A stretch of DNA of 58,676 nt from Clostridiales bacterium (GCA_019418545.1 DYBQ01000006.1:22551-81226); one strand, 5' to 3'. Counted from the stretch's first letter, positions 49,421 through 58,477 are shown. The notes: generated by a model from the sequence alone, not told the origin. Made by a program: numbers and translations.

Positions 49421-49463
49421 GAGATTTCATATAGAAATTATTACCGAACTCCGTATTTATAGT

Positions 49464-49496
49464 AAAAAAGATGTAAAATTAAATAAGAAATTTTAC
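49464..49496 (-). terminator. Terminator after pheT
   Basis: GTAAAATT (49496-49489) pairs with AATTTTAC (49480-49473), followed by ATCTTTTTT on the minus strand. The stem is AT-only and weak. Confidence 0.65.
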
Positions 49497-49499
49497 AAA

Positions 49500-51890
49500 T
49501 CAGGAACGAAGAACAGCACCGGTTTTTTCCAGCTCTTTCATAATTTTCTTCATAACAGCCAGAGTTTGCTCGTCCTTCAGTGTACTGTCTGCAGAACGCA
49601 GGGTGATGCTGAAAGCCACACTCTTTTTCCCAGCTTCAATCTGAGCACCCTGATACACATCAAACAGCTGGATGTTTTCCAGAAGCGCGCCGCCGCCGCG
49701 GACTATGGCTTTTTCCAGTGTGCCCACCGGGATGGACTCATCGCATACCAGTGCCAAGTCGCGGGTAACAGCCGGGAACTTGGGCAGAGGCTTATAGGTC
49801 TTTTCAGGCTGGGCCATTTCGAACAGAGCGTCGGCATCCAGCGAGAAGCAGTATACACGGCAGTCCATTCCATAGTTTTCGGTGACAACCGGGTGGATTT
49901 CACCCATTACGCCGAACACACGGCCATCTTTTACCAGATTGGCGCAGCGGCCGGGATGATAGCTGGGATTGTCGCTGCAGGCTTCCACATCATAATCATA
50001 TACGGAAACCGCATCCAAAAGCTCTTCCACAATGCCCTTCATCTGGAAGAAGTCGGCGCCATCCCCATACATACCGCCGATAAGTGTGTTTTTCTCCACC
50101 GGAAGCTCGTTGGGAGTTGTGGGGATGTACTCTTTTGCCAGCTCATAGAGGGCAGCAGAAGCGTTGCGGTTGTTATAGTTCTTTGCCAGAATTTCCATCA
50201 TGGAAGGCAGCGCAATGGTGCGCATAATGCTGGTATCCTCACCCAGGGGGTTGGAGATGACAATGGAGTTGCGCAGCTGGCTGTCGGCGGGCAGGTTGAT
50301 TTTATCATAGCAGCGGGGGCTGATGAAGGAGTAGGTCATAATTTCGCTCATGCCCTGCGCCAGCATAGTGCTGCCGATTTTTGCCATGAACTTCTGCACG
50401 GGGGAATATTTACCCTGTGCGCCGCCGCTGATAGCGGTTCCGGGGATATTATTATAGCCATAGAATCGGGCAATTTCTTCGGCAATATCAGCCTTGTGCT
50501 CCAAATCAGGGCGGAAGGTGGGCACCAACACATCGTCACCGTCAAACTGGCAGTCCAGGGGAGCCAAAATGGCCTTCATTTCATCAGCAGAAAGATTCAA
50601 ATCCAGGAAGCGGTTAATCCAGTCATGCTCCAATGCAATCCGGCGGCGCTGACGGCAGGAATGGTCATCCTTCAATACACCGTCCAATACATCACCGGCA
50701 TCCAGCAGTTCCACCAGCTCACAGGCACGCTCCAAAGCAGGCAGGCAGCTGTTGGGGTCCAGACCCTTTTCATAGCGGGAAGAAGCATCGGTGCGCATTC
50801 CCTGGTCTCTTGCGGTTACACGGACAGAAGCGCCGTCAAAGCAGGCAGATTCAAACACGATAGTGGTAGTGTCATCCATAATACCGCTATATTCGCCGCC
50901 CATAACGCCGGCAATCGCAACGGGCTTTTTGGCATCGGCAATAACCAGTTGTTTGTCGGTGAGTTTGCGCTCCACACCGTCCAGTGTGGTAATGGTTTCG
51001 CCTTCTTTTGCCAAACGCACACGGATTTTGCCCTCTTCAATAAAGCGCAAATCAAAAGCATGCATAGGCTGGCCGTATTCCAGCATCACATAGTTGGTGA
51101 TGTCAACGATGTTATTGATAGGACGCACACCCAAAGCACGGAGCCGCTCGCGCATCCAGCGGGGAGAGGGCTTTACTCGGACATTTTTTACAATACGGGC
51201 ACTATAAATGGGGCACAGCTCTGGGGCTTCGATTTTGACATCCAGCATACCCTCACAGGAGCCGTGACCGGCTTTTACTTCGGGAGTGTGGAGCTTCAGG
51301 GGCTTTTTAAAGGTAGCAGCGGCCTCTCTTGCCAACCCGATAACAGAGAAGCAGTCGGGGCGGTTGGAGGTGATTTCAAACTCTACGCTGGTATCATTCA
51401 GGCCGATGGCCTCGCAGATGGGTTTGCCAAGAGTCAAATCACAGCCGTCCTCTTCGGTTAGAACGAAAATGCCGTCCTCAATGGCAGAGGGGAAATCATG
51501 GGTAGTAAGTCCCAGTTCGCCCAGAGAGCACAGCATACCGTTGCTGGCCACACCGCGGAGCTTGCCTTTTTTAATTTTAATGCCGCCGGGGAGAGTCGAG
51601 CCATGGAGAGCAGCAGGCACCACATCGCCGGGTTTTAAATTCTGTGCGCCAGTAACAATCTGGATATTTTCATCAGCACCAGTATTCACCTGGCAAATCC
51701 ACAGATGGTCGGAGTCGGGGTGACGCTCCATGGACTCCACCCGGGCAACCACCACGTTGCTGATTTCGCTGCCTTCGACTTCATAGCCTTCCACCTTGGA
51801 GCCGCTCATGGTCATGGCTTCCGTAAAGGAGCGCATGGGCATGTCGTCCAGGGTGACAAATTCTTTCAGCCATTTCATGGAAAGATTCAT
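49500..51890 (-). CDS. pheT: Phenylalanine-tRNA ligase, beta subunit
   Basis: A 796-residue subunit of the heterotetrameric PheRS, of usual length. The order is: the N-terminal MKWLKEFVTLDDMPM region, the tRNA-binding/OB domain (VVVARVESMERHPDSDHLWICQVNTG), the B3/B4 editing domain (CPIYSARIVKNVRVKPSPRWMRERLRALGVRPINNIVDITNYVMLEYGQPMHAFDL), the B5 domain, the catalytic-like core and the C-terminal anticodon-binding fold (FPAVTRDLALVCDESIPV). It follows pheS by 106 bases that hold no clear promoter, so both should respond to the T-box. Confidence 0.97.
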   Translation of the reverse strand: MNLSMKWLKEFVTLDDMPMRSFTEAMTMSGSKVEGYEVEGSEISNVVVARVESMERHPDSDHLWICQVNTGADENIQIVTGAQNLKPGDVVPAALHGSTLPGGIKIKKGKLRGVASNGMLCSLGELGLTTHDFPSAIEDGIFVLTEEDGCDLTLGKPICEAIGLNDTSVEFEITSNRPDCFSVIGLAREAAATFKKPLKLHTPEVKAGHGSCEGMLDVKIEAPELCPIYSARIVKNVRVKPSPRWMRERLRALGVRPINNIVDITNYVMLEYGQPMHAFDLRFIEEGKIRVRLAKEGETITTLDGVERKLTDKQLVIADAKKPVAIAGVMGGEYSGIMDDTTTIVFESACFDGASVRVTARDQGMRTDASSRYEKGLDPNSCLPALERACELVELLDAGDVLDGVLKDDHSCRQRRRIALEHDWINRFLDLNLSADEMKAILAPLDCQFDGDDVLVPTFRPDLEHKADIAEEIARFYGYNNIPGTAISGGAQGKYSPVQKFMAKIGSTMLAQGMSEIMTYSFISPRCYDKINLPADSQLRNSIVISNPLGEDTSIMRTIALPSMMEILAKNYNNRNASAALYELAKEYIPTTPNELPVEKNTLIGGMYGDGADFFQMKGIVEELLDAVSVYDYDVEACSDNPSYHPGRCANLVKDGRVFGVMGEIHPVVTENYGMDCRVYCFSLDADALFEMAQPEKTYKPLPKFPAVTRDLALVCDESIPVGTLEKAIVRGGGALLENIQLFDVYQGAQIEAGKKSVAFSITLRSADSTLKDEQTLAVMKKIMKELEKTGAVLRS

Positions 51891-51996
51891 TTATCATTCA
51901 CCAAGCCTTTTTTGGAATATAGTAGTGGGAATCATACAGGAATTTTTGTGTCCTCAAAACGTGAGAAAGGAACACAATCTCAATAGAAACAGAAAA

Positions 51997-53022
51997 TTAA
52001 CCCTGGAACTGCTTCAGGAAGCGGACGTCATTCTCATAGAACAGCCGCAGGTCGTCAATGTTATACCGGCGCATGACCACGCGCTCCAGACCCATTCCCA
52101 AAGCAAAGCCGCTGTATTCCTCCGGGTCAATGCCGCAGTTGCTCAGCACCTTGGGATGTACCATGCCGCAGCCCAAAATTTCAATCCAGCCTTCGCCTTT
52201 ACACAGGCGGCAGCCCTCGCCATGGCAGTTGAAGCACTGTACGTCAACCTCTGCGGAAGGCTCGGTGAAGGGGAAATGATGGGGACGGAAACGTACCACA
52301 CTGTCCTCGCCATACAGACGCTTGACAAAGGTTTCCAGTGTGCCCTTCAAATCGGCAAACGTAATTCCCTTATCGACCACAAGGCCCTCAATCTGATGGA
52401 ATAGGGGGGAGTGGGTAGCATCCACTGCGTCGCTGCGGTATACACGGCCGGGAGAAATCACGCGGATGGGAGGCTTTTGTTTCTCCATGGTACGCACCTG
52501 TACCGGAGAAGTTTGGGTACGGAGCAGGATGTTTTCATTGATATAGAAAGTATCCTGGGTATCACGTGCCGGATGGTTTTTAGGAATATTCAGCGCTTCA
52601 AAGTTGTAATAGTCAGTCTCCACCTCGGGACCTTCTACAATCTCAAAACCCATGCCAATGAAGATTTCCTTGATTTCGTCCAAGCCGATGGAAAGAGGAT
52701 GTTTGGCACCCATTTCGCGGCGTTTGCCCGGCAGTGTCACGTCCAGCTTTTCTTCTTCCAGACGGCGCTGCTGTTCAGCAGCCTTGACTTCAGCGGCTCG
52801 CTGGGCCAGTTCGTTTTCAATGCTTGCGCGGACCTGGTTGGCCAGCTGGCCAATTACCGGACGTTCTTCAGCAGAAAGTTTGCCCATCTGCTTTAAAATT
52901 GCGGTTAAAGCGCCTTTTTTGCCCAGATACTTAATGCGAAGTTCTTCCAACGCTTGCTGGCTTTCGGCTTGTTTCAATTCTGCATCCGCTTGGGCGCGGA
53001 TGGCTTCCAGTTGCTCCTTCAT
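51997..53022 (-). CDS. pheS: Phenylalanine-tRNA ligase, alpha subunit
   Basis: A 341-residue catalytic subunit. An N-terminal coiled coil (residues 1-85) leads into the class II core: HPLSIGLDEIKEIFIGMGFEIVEGPEVETDYYNFEALNIPKNHPARDTQDTFYI with motif 1, then LLRTQTSPVQVRTM and GRVYRSDAVDATHSPLFHQIEG (motif 2), and GFALGMGLERVVMRRYNIDDLR (motif 3). CFNCHGEGCRLCKGEGW is a cysteine-rich zinc-like insert that replaces the usual sequence CxxC...C; it is seen in some clostridial PheS. The start is placed at ATG 53022, giving the family-typical MKEQLEAIR. Confidence 0.97.
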   Translation of the reverse strand: MKEQLEAIRAQADAELKQAESQQALEELRIKYLGKKGALTAILKQMGKLSAEERPVIGQLANQVRASIENELAQRAAEVKAAEQQRRLEEEKLDVTLPGKRREMGAKHPLSIGLDEIKEIFIGMGFEIVEGPEVETDYYNFEALNIPKNHPARDTQDTFYINENILLRTQTSPVQVRTMEKQKPPIRVISPGRVYRSDAVDATHSPLFHQIEGLVVDKGITFADLKGTLETFVKRLYGEDSVVRFRPHHFPFTEPSAEVDVQCFNCHGEGCRLCKGEGWIEILGCGMVHPKVLSNCGIDPEEYSGFALGMGLERVVMRRYNIDDLRLFYENDVRFLKQFQG

Positions 53023-53093
53023 AGCAGGAATCAATCCTTTCAAAAATGATGAATCTATTGTACGCAGGAGATGGCGCGCGGCTTTTTAAAAAT

Positions 53094-53350
53094 AAAAGCC
53101 CTCGCCCCAGCAAAGGGGCGAAGGCATAAGACTCCGCGGTACCACCCTTATTTTTTGTAAGAACAGAAGCCCTTACTCTCCTGCGGCTGATAACGGTGCC
53201 GTCCGTCAGTCCCTACAGACAAAAAGTGTTCAGGACTGCCGCTCCAAAGGGAACTTCACTTTTACCCGTGCGCAGGTGTGCTTTCAGCCGGGGACACACC
53301 CTCTCTGCCCGCCGTGGAAAAGGCTACTTTCCTTTTTCATCGCGTTATTC
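53094..53350 (-). ncRNA. T-box riboswitch (tRNA-Phe) upstream of pheST
   Basis: The conserved T-box AGGGTGGTACCGCGGAGTC is read on the minus strand at 53149-53130. The terminator CGAGGGC-type stem (GCCTTCGCCCC with GGGGCGAGGGC) lies at 53126-53094, followed by TTTTA. Stem I carries AAAGTAGCC and GAGAGGGTGTG. In the specifier loop region GTGAAGTTCCC, the triplet TTC fits phenylalanine, in agreement with the genes downstream. Uncharged tRNA-Phe would favour the antiterminator. Confidence 0.93.
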
Positions 53351-53356
53351 TTTATC

Positions 53357-53385
53357 ATTCTACCACGGCTTTTTCTCCTTGGCAA
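53357..53385 (-). promoter_or_regulatory. Promoter of the T-box-pheST operon
   Basis: TTGCCA (53385-53380), 17 bases, TAGAAT (53362-53357), with the predicted RNA start near 53350. Confidence 0.7.
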
Positions 53386-53477
53386 GCCCTTACCTAATAT
53401 TTTATGAAAGGGCTGGATTCTTCTCAAAAAAACAGATATTTTTTACAATTCGTGCGCAATAAAGGAAAGTCTATTTA

Positions 53478-53506
53478 TTGTAAAGCCACGAAAGCTATGG
53501 TATAAT
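53478..53506 (+). promoter_or_regulatory. Promoter of the 53603 gene
   Basis: TTGTAA (53478-53483), 17 bases, TATAAT (53501-53506). The leader of about 90 bases shows no strong structure. Confidence 0.68.
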
Positions 53507-53602
53507 CACAAAAAGAAAGCTGTAGATAGATGCGGAAAATAGCAGAGAGTTGTAATAAAGCTTTCTTAGGATGAACACTTTATAGTTTCAGGAGGATTTT
53601 TT

Positions 53603-54133
53603 ATGGATATTTTTACTGAGCAAATTGTAAAACGGAAATTTTCCGGTAAAGATTGGGGAATTTCTTTTGCAGCTTCCTTGGGCGCCGTAATTCTGGTTTT
53701 CATCAGCGTATTTATTCTTTTGCCGCTGACAGGAATCCCACTGATTCCGTTAGCCGTATTGGCCGGAAGTATTTATGGGATTTATTGGGTGGTTACTTCC
53801 CGCAATCTGGAATTTGAATACAGCGTTACCAATGGCGATTTAACAGTAGATAAGATTATCAACAAAAAGAGAAGAAAGCGTGTCATTTCTTTTGATGTCC
53901 ACAACACCGAAGAAATGGGAAAATATAATGCCCAACGAATGGCGCAGCGCCAGATAGACAAGGTGTTGATGGCTGCCGAAACAGAAACCGGCGAAAACGC
54001 TTGGTATATGATGGTTCGCACAGCCAAATATGGACGTACCCTGTTGGTATTCAGCCCCAACGACAAGGTGCTGGACGGGATTAAGGCTGGTATGCCCCGG
54101 CAGATGAGAGTCGATGTTTTCGGTCGGAATTGA
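53603..54133 (+). CDS. Small membrane protein (DUF6106-like), unknown function
   Basis: A 176-residue protein with two adjacent membrane segments near residues 22-43 and 46-64 (ISFAASLGAVILVFISVFILLP, then LAVLAGSIYGIYWVV). A cytoplasmic-like domain follows: LEFEYSVTNGDLTVDKIINKKRRKRVISFDVHNTEEMGKYN, then a closing VRTAKYGRTLLVFSPNDKVLDGIKAGMPRQMRVDVFG. The arrangement of two helices and a PH-like beta domain matches the clostridial DUF6106 type as I remember it; no function is known. Its end overlaps acpS by 20 bases, so the two are translationally linked. Confidence 0.8.
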   Translation: MDIFTEQIVKRKFSGKDWGISFAASLGAVILVFISVFILLPLTGIPLIPLAVLAGSIYGIYWVVTSRNLEFEYSVTNGDLTVDKIINKKRRKRVISFDVHNTEEMGKYNAQRMAQRQIDKVLMAAETETGENAWYMMVRTAKYGRTLLVFSPNDKVLDGIKAGMPRQMRVDVFGRN

Positions 54134-54500
54134 CATGGTGGAATGCTCCCGCCTGAAAAAGGCGCTGCAGAATCCTCGCTTTTTCCAGCGGGTATTTGGT
54201 CCGGGGGAACAGGCTCTTTTGCAGGAGAGGGGATATCCTTCCTGTAATAATAATCGGTGGGTCGAGACTGCGGCAGCTGGCTTTTGTGCAAAGGAGGCAT
54301 TTGGCAAGGCTATGGGGACCGGTGTGCGGGGATTTTCCTTGTGTGAGGTGGAACTTCTTCGACAGGAAAGCGGAGCCCCTTATCTGCGTCTGAGCGGGCA
54401 AGCACAGGAGCTGGCAAAAGGCTGGGAGTTTTCCGTTAGTGTTACACATACAAAAGAATATGCTTCTGCTGTGGTAGCAGCAGAAAAACGCTGCGTATAA
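54114..54500 (+). CDS. acpS: Holo-acyl-carrier-protein synthase AcpS
   Basis: A 128-residue phosphopantetheinyl transferase that loads the prosthetic group of coenzyme A onto acyl carrier protein. The two family motifs are present: SVGIDMVECSRLKKAL with the metal-binding Asp near the N-terminus, and AGFCAKEAFGKAMGTG near residue 55, with Glu and Lys. The C-terminal VSVTHTKEYASAVVAAE is typical. The start lies inside the end of the preceding gene. It is followed by a terminator-like hairpin that overlaps its stop codon, and then by nnr. Confidence 0.93.
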   Translation: MFSVGIDMVECSRLKKALQNPRFFQRVFGPGEQALLQERGYPSCNNNRWVETAAAGFCAKEAFGKAMGTGVRGFSLCEVELLRQESGAPYLRLSGQAQELAKGWEFSVSVTHTKEYASAVVAAEKRCV

Positions 54501-54527
54501 ATGGTTCCGTTTATACGCTTTGTTTTT
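54493..54527 (+). terminator. Terminator overlapping the acpS stop
   Basis: GCGTATAAA (54493-54501) pairs with TTTATACGC (54510-54518) and is followed by TTTGTTTTT. The stem is AT-rich, so termination may be partial, leaving nnr dependent on its own start. Confidence 0.7.
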
Positions 54528-54575
54528 ATATATTGGATAACGTGTATGGTTACAGAAATTCAAAATATACAATGC

Positions 54576-54611
54576 TGCACAACTTGTTTTTTTATATAAA
54601 CAAGTTGTGCA
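54576..54611. repeat. Perfect 14-base inverted repeat upstream of nnr
   Basis: TGCACAACTTGTTT (54576-54589) and AAACAAGTTGTGCA (54598-54611) with an 8-base AT loop. It lies 32 bases before the nnr start. There is no T run after it, so it is not a terminator on the plus strand. It may be an operator or an RNA hairpin over the 5' end. Confidence 0.85.
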
Positions 54612-54643
54612 TACAGGAAAAAAGTAAGAAGGAAGGGGAAACC

Positions 54644-56167
54644 ATGAGATATTATAGCAAAAGCCAGATGCAGGCAATGGAACATCAGGCGGTAGAGCGC
54701 GGGATTTCCATGGAAGACCTGATGGAATATGCAGGAGGGGCGGCAGCGCAGTTTATCCAGCGGAAATATACGCTGGAGCAGAAACGGGTTACCATTCTTT
54801 GCGGAAAGGGGAATAACGGAGGGGACGGTTATGTAGTCGCACGAATTCTTCAAAAAACCGGAGCCTATGTTACCATCGTGTTGGCAGAAGGAATGCCGGC
54901 AACAGCCCTTGCCCGCCAGGCCTTTGACAAAATGGAGCCAGAAATCGTGGTAATCGACTGGGAGCAGGAGAATCGGGCAGCCCGTCAGGCTATAACGGGA
55001 GCAGACCTTTTGGTTGACGGGTTGTATGGCTTTGGATTTCGTGGGAGTATGCCGGAAAATATGGGGGTTTTGGCAGAGCTTGCCAACCGGTGCCGGGTGC
55101 CAATCATTTCGCTGGATATTGCCAGTGGTGTGGAATGTGATACGGGAGCTGTACGCGGGCCTTGTATCAGGGCTTGGTATACAACGGCCTTTACTGCCCC
55201 AAAACCGGGACATGTGTTATATCCGGGAAAAGAATATTGCGGCGAAGTTGTGGTCCTGCCGGCGGGAATCCCGCCCGAAATACCGGCGCAGACAGTTCCG
55301 GCGCTGGAAACGGTAGAAATGCGTTGGGTAAAGGAACAATTTCATCCAAGGCACAGCGAGAGCAACAAGGGGGATTATGGAAAGCTTTTGTGTGTCTGCG
55401 GCAGCGAAGGCATGGCCGGTGCAGCCATTATGAGCGGCTGGGCAGCCTTGCGTTGTGGAGCCGGACTGGTGAATCTGGCGCTTCCAAGAGCTATTTATCC
55501 CATAGCAGCGGGACGGCTGCTAGAATCTGTGTTCACCATTTTGGACAGGGAGAACGGCGCATTGACGCAGGATAGTGAAGAACGGCTGGATAATGCCTTA
55601 AAGAGCGCTTCTGCTTGTGTAATTGGCTGCGGATTGGGCATGGAAAGTACATTTTTGGTTAAAAAGGTGTTGGAAGAAGCAGAGTGTCCGGTAATATTGG
55701 ATGCAGACGGTCTAAACAGCGTTTGCGGCCATTTGGATTGGCTCAAAGAGGCTGCTTTAAAGAAACCGGTGATTGTAACGCCTCATCCAGGAGAGATGGC
55801 GAGACTGCTGGAGGCAACCGTTAAGGAGGTACAAGCCAATCGCCTGTCAGCAGCAAGCTTTCTGGCTCGGGAATATGGAGTGATAACGGTACTGAAAGGT
55901 GCAGGCACTCTGATTGCCTTGCCCAGTGGCAGATGCTATATCAATCACACGGGAAATCCGGGAATGGCACGGGGTGGAAGCGGCGACATTTTGGCAGGGA
56001 TGATAGGTTCGTTTGCCGCCCAGGGAATGGAAGCGTCTGCGGCAGCGCGGGCAGGGGTATATCTTCACGGGCTGGCAGGAGACCGTTGTGCCCGAAAGCG
56101 CTCTCAGCAGGGGATGCTGCCGACTGATATGATAGAAGAGTTTCCCAGAATTTTTCTGGACATGTAA
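54644..56167 (+). CDS. nnr: Bifunctional NAD(P)H-hydrate epimerase/dehydratase Nnr
   Basis: A 507-residue metabolite-repair enzyme. The N-terminal epimerase domain (YjeF type) reads SKSQMQAMEHQAVERGISMEDLMEYAGG, then ILCGKGNNGGDGYVVAR and DLLVDGLYGFGFRG. The C-terminal ADP-dependent dehydratase (ribokinase-like) shows NKGDYGKLLCVCGSEGMAGAAIMSGWAALRCGAGLVNLA, PVILDADGLN, VIVTPHPGEMARL, GVITVLKGAGT and NPGMARGGSGDILAGMIGSF. It restores hydrated NADH and NADPH. The start is ATG 54644, with GGAAGGGG upstream. The acpS-nnr neighbourhood is common in Firmicutes. Confidence 0.96.
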   Translation: MRYYSKSQMQAMEHQAVERGISMEDLMEYAGGAAAQFIQRKYTLEQKRVTILCGKGNNGGDGYVVARILQKTGAYVTIVLAEGMPATALARQAFDKMEPEIVVIDWEQENRAARQAITGADLLVDGLYGFGFRGSMPENMGVLAELANRCRVPIISLDIASGVECDTGAVRGPCIRAWYTTAFTAPKPGHVLYPGKEYCGEVVVLPAGIPPEIPAQTVPALETVEMRWVKEQFHPRHSESNKGDYGKLLCVCGSEGMAGAAIMSGWAALRCGAGLVNLALPRAIYPIAAGRLLESVFTILDRENGALTQDSEERLDNALKSASACVIGCGLGMESTFLVKKVLEEAECPVILDADGLNSVCGHLDWLKEAALKKPVIVTPHPGEMARLLEATVKEVQANRLSAASFLAREYGVITVLKGAGTLIALPSGRCYINHTGNPGMARGGSGDILAGMIGSFAAQGMEASAAARAGVYLHGLAGDRCARKRSQQGMLPTDMIEEFPRIFLDM

Positions 56168-56185
56168 GATAAAGGCTTAGCACAA

Positions 56186-56232
56186 AAAAGAGCCCTGCTC
56201 TCCGGGGATGTTTCCGAAGAGCAGGGCTTTTT
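56186..56232. terminator. Bidirectional terminator between nnr and the flotillin gene
   Basis: AGCCCTGCTCT (56191-56201) pairs with AGAGCAGGGCT (56218-56228), with A and T runs on either side. Confidence 0.92.
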
Positions 56233-56240
56233 GATAAAGC

Positions 56241-57857
56241 TTATTCTTCTGTAGTTTTGGTGACTGGTGCACAGGGTTCAGCCGGAGGCTGGGGAAGGCC
56301 ATCTACGCGGATATTTCGGGTAGTTCTGGCTTCCAATGTCTGGGACTTCATCACATCGGTCATATCAAAGCCGATGGTATCTTTCAGGGCTTCGTTAACC
56401 GCTTTGAGAGAACCGGTCATATAGCGGGCCACATCAGCAGCCCCGCCGCCGTTTTCTCCGCTGCCAGAGCCATCAATGATGGTGATGTTGCCAATTTTGG
56501 ACATGGGCTCTGCAATGGCGCGGGCGATTTCAGGCAGCTTTTCAATAACCATCTGCAGCTTACCGGCATCATCCATCTTGGCCAAAGCTTCGGCTTTCTT
56601 TTCCAGTGCTTCAGCTTCTGCCAAACCTTGACGGCGGATAGACTCTGCCTGTGCGGCGCCCTGTTTTTCCGTAATTTCAGCCTGTGCCATACCTTCCTGC
56701 TTAATGCGTTCGGCCTGTGCCTGCGCATCCAGCTTTTGGGCCTCGGCTTCTGCGGCAGCGTCCAGCTTTTTGGCTTCTGCCTCAGCTTCTGCGCGCTTAA
56801 TCATGGCTACCTTCTGGGCTTCTGCCTGCAATTCTGCACGGAGCTTTTCTGCCTCAGAGGGTTTAATCACAGTTTCCAACAGTTCGGCTTCCTTGCGCTC
56901 GGCCTTTTTCTTTGCCAGCTCAATATTCTTCTGTTCGGCGGCAATTTCAATTTGAATAGAAGCCTCGCGGACTTCACGGGCACGCTGCTCTTTCAAAACA
57001 TTGGCATCCATTTCCGTGTTGGTAATATCTTTTTGGGTCACGTTCTGCTGGATGCTGTAGGCTGCGTCAGAGATTGCCTGGGTAGTCTGACGTTCCTTTT
57101 CAAAGTTCAGCTTTTTAATATCAGCTTCCTTTTTGGCTTCTGCCATGCGGGCTTCCGCTTCCAGACGGGCCTGTTCACCGGCACGCCGGGCTTCGGAAGT
57201 TTTAATCATGCTTTCCTTTACGGCTTCTGCCTGTGCAATTTCTGCATCGCGCTTGACGGCGGCAATCTGCGGTTTGCTCAATGCTTCAAAATAACCGTTC
57301 TGGTCGCCGATTCCCTTAATGGTAAAGGATTTCAGCTCCAGACCCAGTTCGCACAGCTGCTCTTCCGCCACTTCTTTTACACGTTCAGAGAATGTCTTGC
57401 GGTCTTTATACAGCTGTTCGGCGGTCATATCTGCAATAATTTCACGGAGACGGCCCTCGCAAACATCCCGGGCGGTTTCCATAATATGTTGTTTGGTTTC
57501 GCTTTCCTTTCCGCAGTTAAACTGTTCCACGGCAGAGCGAATCATAGCTTCGTCGTTTTTAATTTTTACAACGACGGTACCGTTTGCCTCAATGGGCACA
57601 GCATCAGCGGTCAGGGTTCCCTGCATGTTTACATCAAAGCTGATGTTTTCCAGGGTGATGTAGTCGATACGCTGTAACACAGGCAGCACCATTACACCGC
57701 CGCCTGTAATAACCTTGGCTTTTCCCAAACCGGTTACGATAGCAGCTTTATCGGCGGGCACCTTTTTCCAAGTAGAGAAAATCGCGGTAAGTACAATAAT
57801 CAGGCCTACGACAATAATACCAATGAGGACAGCAGTTGATGTGAATTGTTCCGGCAT
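56241..57857 (-). CDS. Flotillin-family SPFH protein
   Basis: A 538-residue membrane-microdomain scaffold. An N-terminal membrane segment (LIGIIVVGLIIVLTAIF, residues about 11-28) is followed by an SPFH domain (ADKAAIVTGLGKAKVITGGGVMVLPVLQRIDYITLENISFDVN ... AEQLYKDRKTFSERVKEVAEEQLCELGLELKSFTIKGI). A very long Ala/Glu/Lys-rich coiled coil covers about residues 185-430, and a glycine-rich linker (GSGSGENGGGAAD) precedes a short C-terminal domain. This is the flotillin (FloT/YuaG) order. ATG 57857 has AAGGAGG; an alternative TTG lies at 57863. It is two bases downstream of its NfeD-like partner. Confidence 0.93.
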   Translation of the reverse strand: MPEQFTSTAVLIGIIVVGLIIVLTAIFSTWKKVPADKAAIVTGLGKAKVITGGGVMVLPVLQRIDYITLENISFDVNMQGTLTADAVPIEANGTVVVKIKNDEAMIRSAVEQFNCGKESETKQHIMETARDVCEGRLREIIADMTAEQLYKDRKTFSERVKEVAEEQLCELGLELKSFTIKGIGDQNGYFEALSKPQIAAVKRDAEIAQAEAVKESMIKTSEARRAGEQARLEAEARMAEAKKEADIKKLNFEKERQTTQAISDAAYSIQQNVTQKDITNTEMDANVLKEQRAREVREASIQIEIAAEQKNIELAKKKAERKEAELLETVIKPSEAEKLRAELQAEAQKVAMIKRAEAEAEAKKLDAAAEAEAQKLDAQAQAERIKQEGMAQAEITEKQGAAQAESIRRQGLAEAEALEKKAEALAKMDDAGKLQMVIEKLPEIARAIAEPMSKIGNITIIDGSGSGENGGGAADVARYMTGSLKAVNEALKDTIGFDMTDVMKSQTLEARTTRNIRVDGLPQPPAEPCAPVTKTTEE

Positions 57858-57859
57858 TT

Positions 57860-58438
57860 TCAAAAACCTCCTTTTGACTGTTTGAATTGTGCAAGCTGCT
57901 TTCGATAGGAATCGAAAGGACAGACGGTACAGAGGTTGTTTTCCTCATCGATTTCCACAATGAGAACCTCCATTCCGACTGGCAGCTCTTCGGTTACCCA
58001 GGGAGCTGGTTTGGCGCTGTAGGCGACATAACTTCCGACACTGTTCAAAACACGGACTGTACCGGTAAAATCAGGCCGGACTGCCAGCTGAATGACACCT
58101 TCCTTCCAGCGTAAATCCCGAATACTGGGCGCTTGTGGGGAATTGCGCTTTAACGGACGAATCACAAACCGGGTCAGCAGACAGAAAGCAAGGAATCCCA
58201 AAAGAACCCCAAAAATCAGGCTGAAAATCCAGTTCCCGCCCAATACCAATACGATTTTACCGCAGGCGCCCAACACCAGAACTCCAAAAGACAGCGCCAT
58301 CATGTTAAAGGGAAGAGGGGCATCACTGGCGCCTGCATCGAAGTCCAAATCGAGAAAATCCAGTATGACATGAAGCAGGGGCAGCAGAAGACCGACTCCC
58401 ATACAGCAGATATAAACCGTGGACAAAAGGGAATCCAT
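57860..58438 (-). CDS. NfeD-like membrane protein (YuaF type), flotillin partner
   Basis: A 192-residue protein. The N-terminal segment (residues about 7-26) and two further hydrophobic stretches (48-66 and 69-90) precede an OB-fold-like domain: IRDLRWKEGVIQLAVRPDFTGTVRVLNSVGSYVAYSAKPAPWVTEELPVGMEVLIVEIDEENNLCTV. This fits the YuaF/NfeD1b type that accompanies flotillin in Bacillus (yuaF-yuaG). GGAGG precedes the start. The stop is two bases from the flotillin ATG, so the two genes are co-translated. Confidence 0.88.
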   Translation of the reverse strand: MDSLLSTVYICCMGVGLLLPLLHVILDFLDLDFDAGASDAPLPFNMMALSFGVLVLGACGKIVLVLGGNWIFSLIFGVLLGFLAFCLLTRFVIRPLKRNSPQAPSIRDLRWKEGVIQLAVRPDFTGTVRVLNSVGSYVAYSAKPAPWVTEELPVGMEVLIVEIDEENNLCTVCPFDSYRKQLAQFKQSKGGF

Positions 58439-58477
58439 GGGAAAACCTCCTTTCTAAAACGAACGTCCGTTGAGGAT

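Noticed and set aside
49566..51461. A 631-codon open frame on the plus strand opposite pheT
   Set aside because: It lies wholly inside pheT, has no promoter or ribosome site, and its translation resembles no protein; it is a codon-bias artefact.
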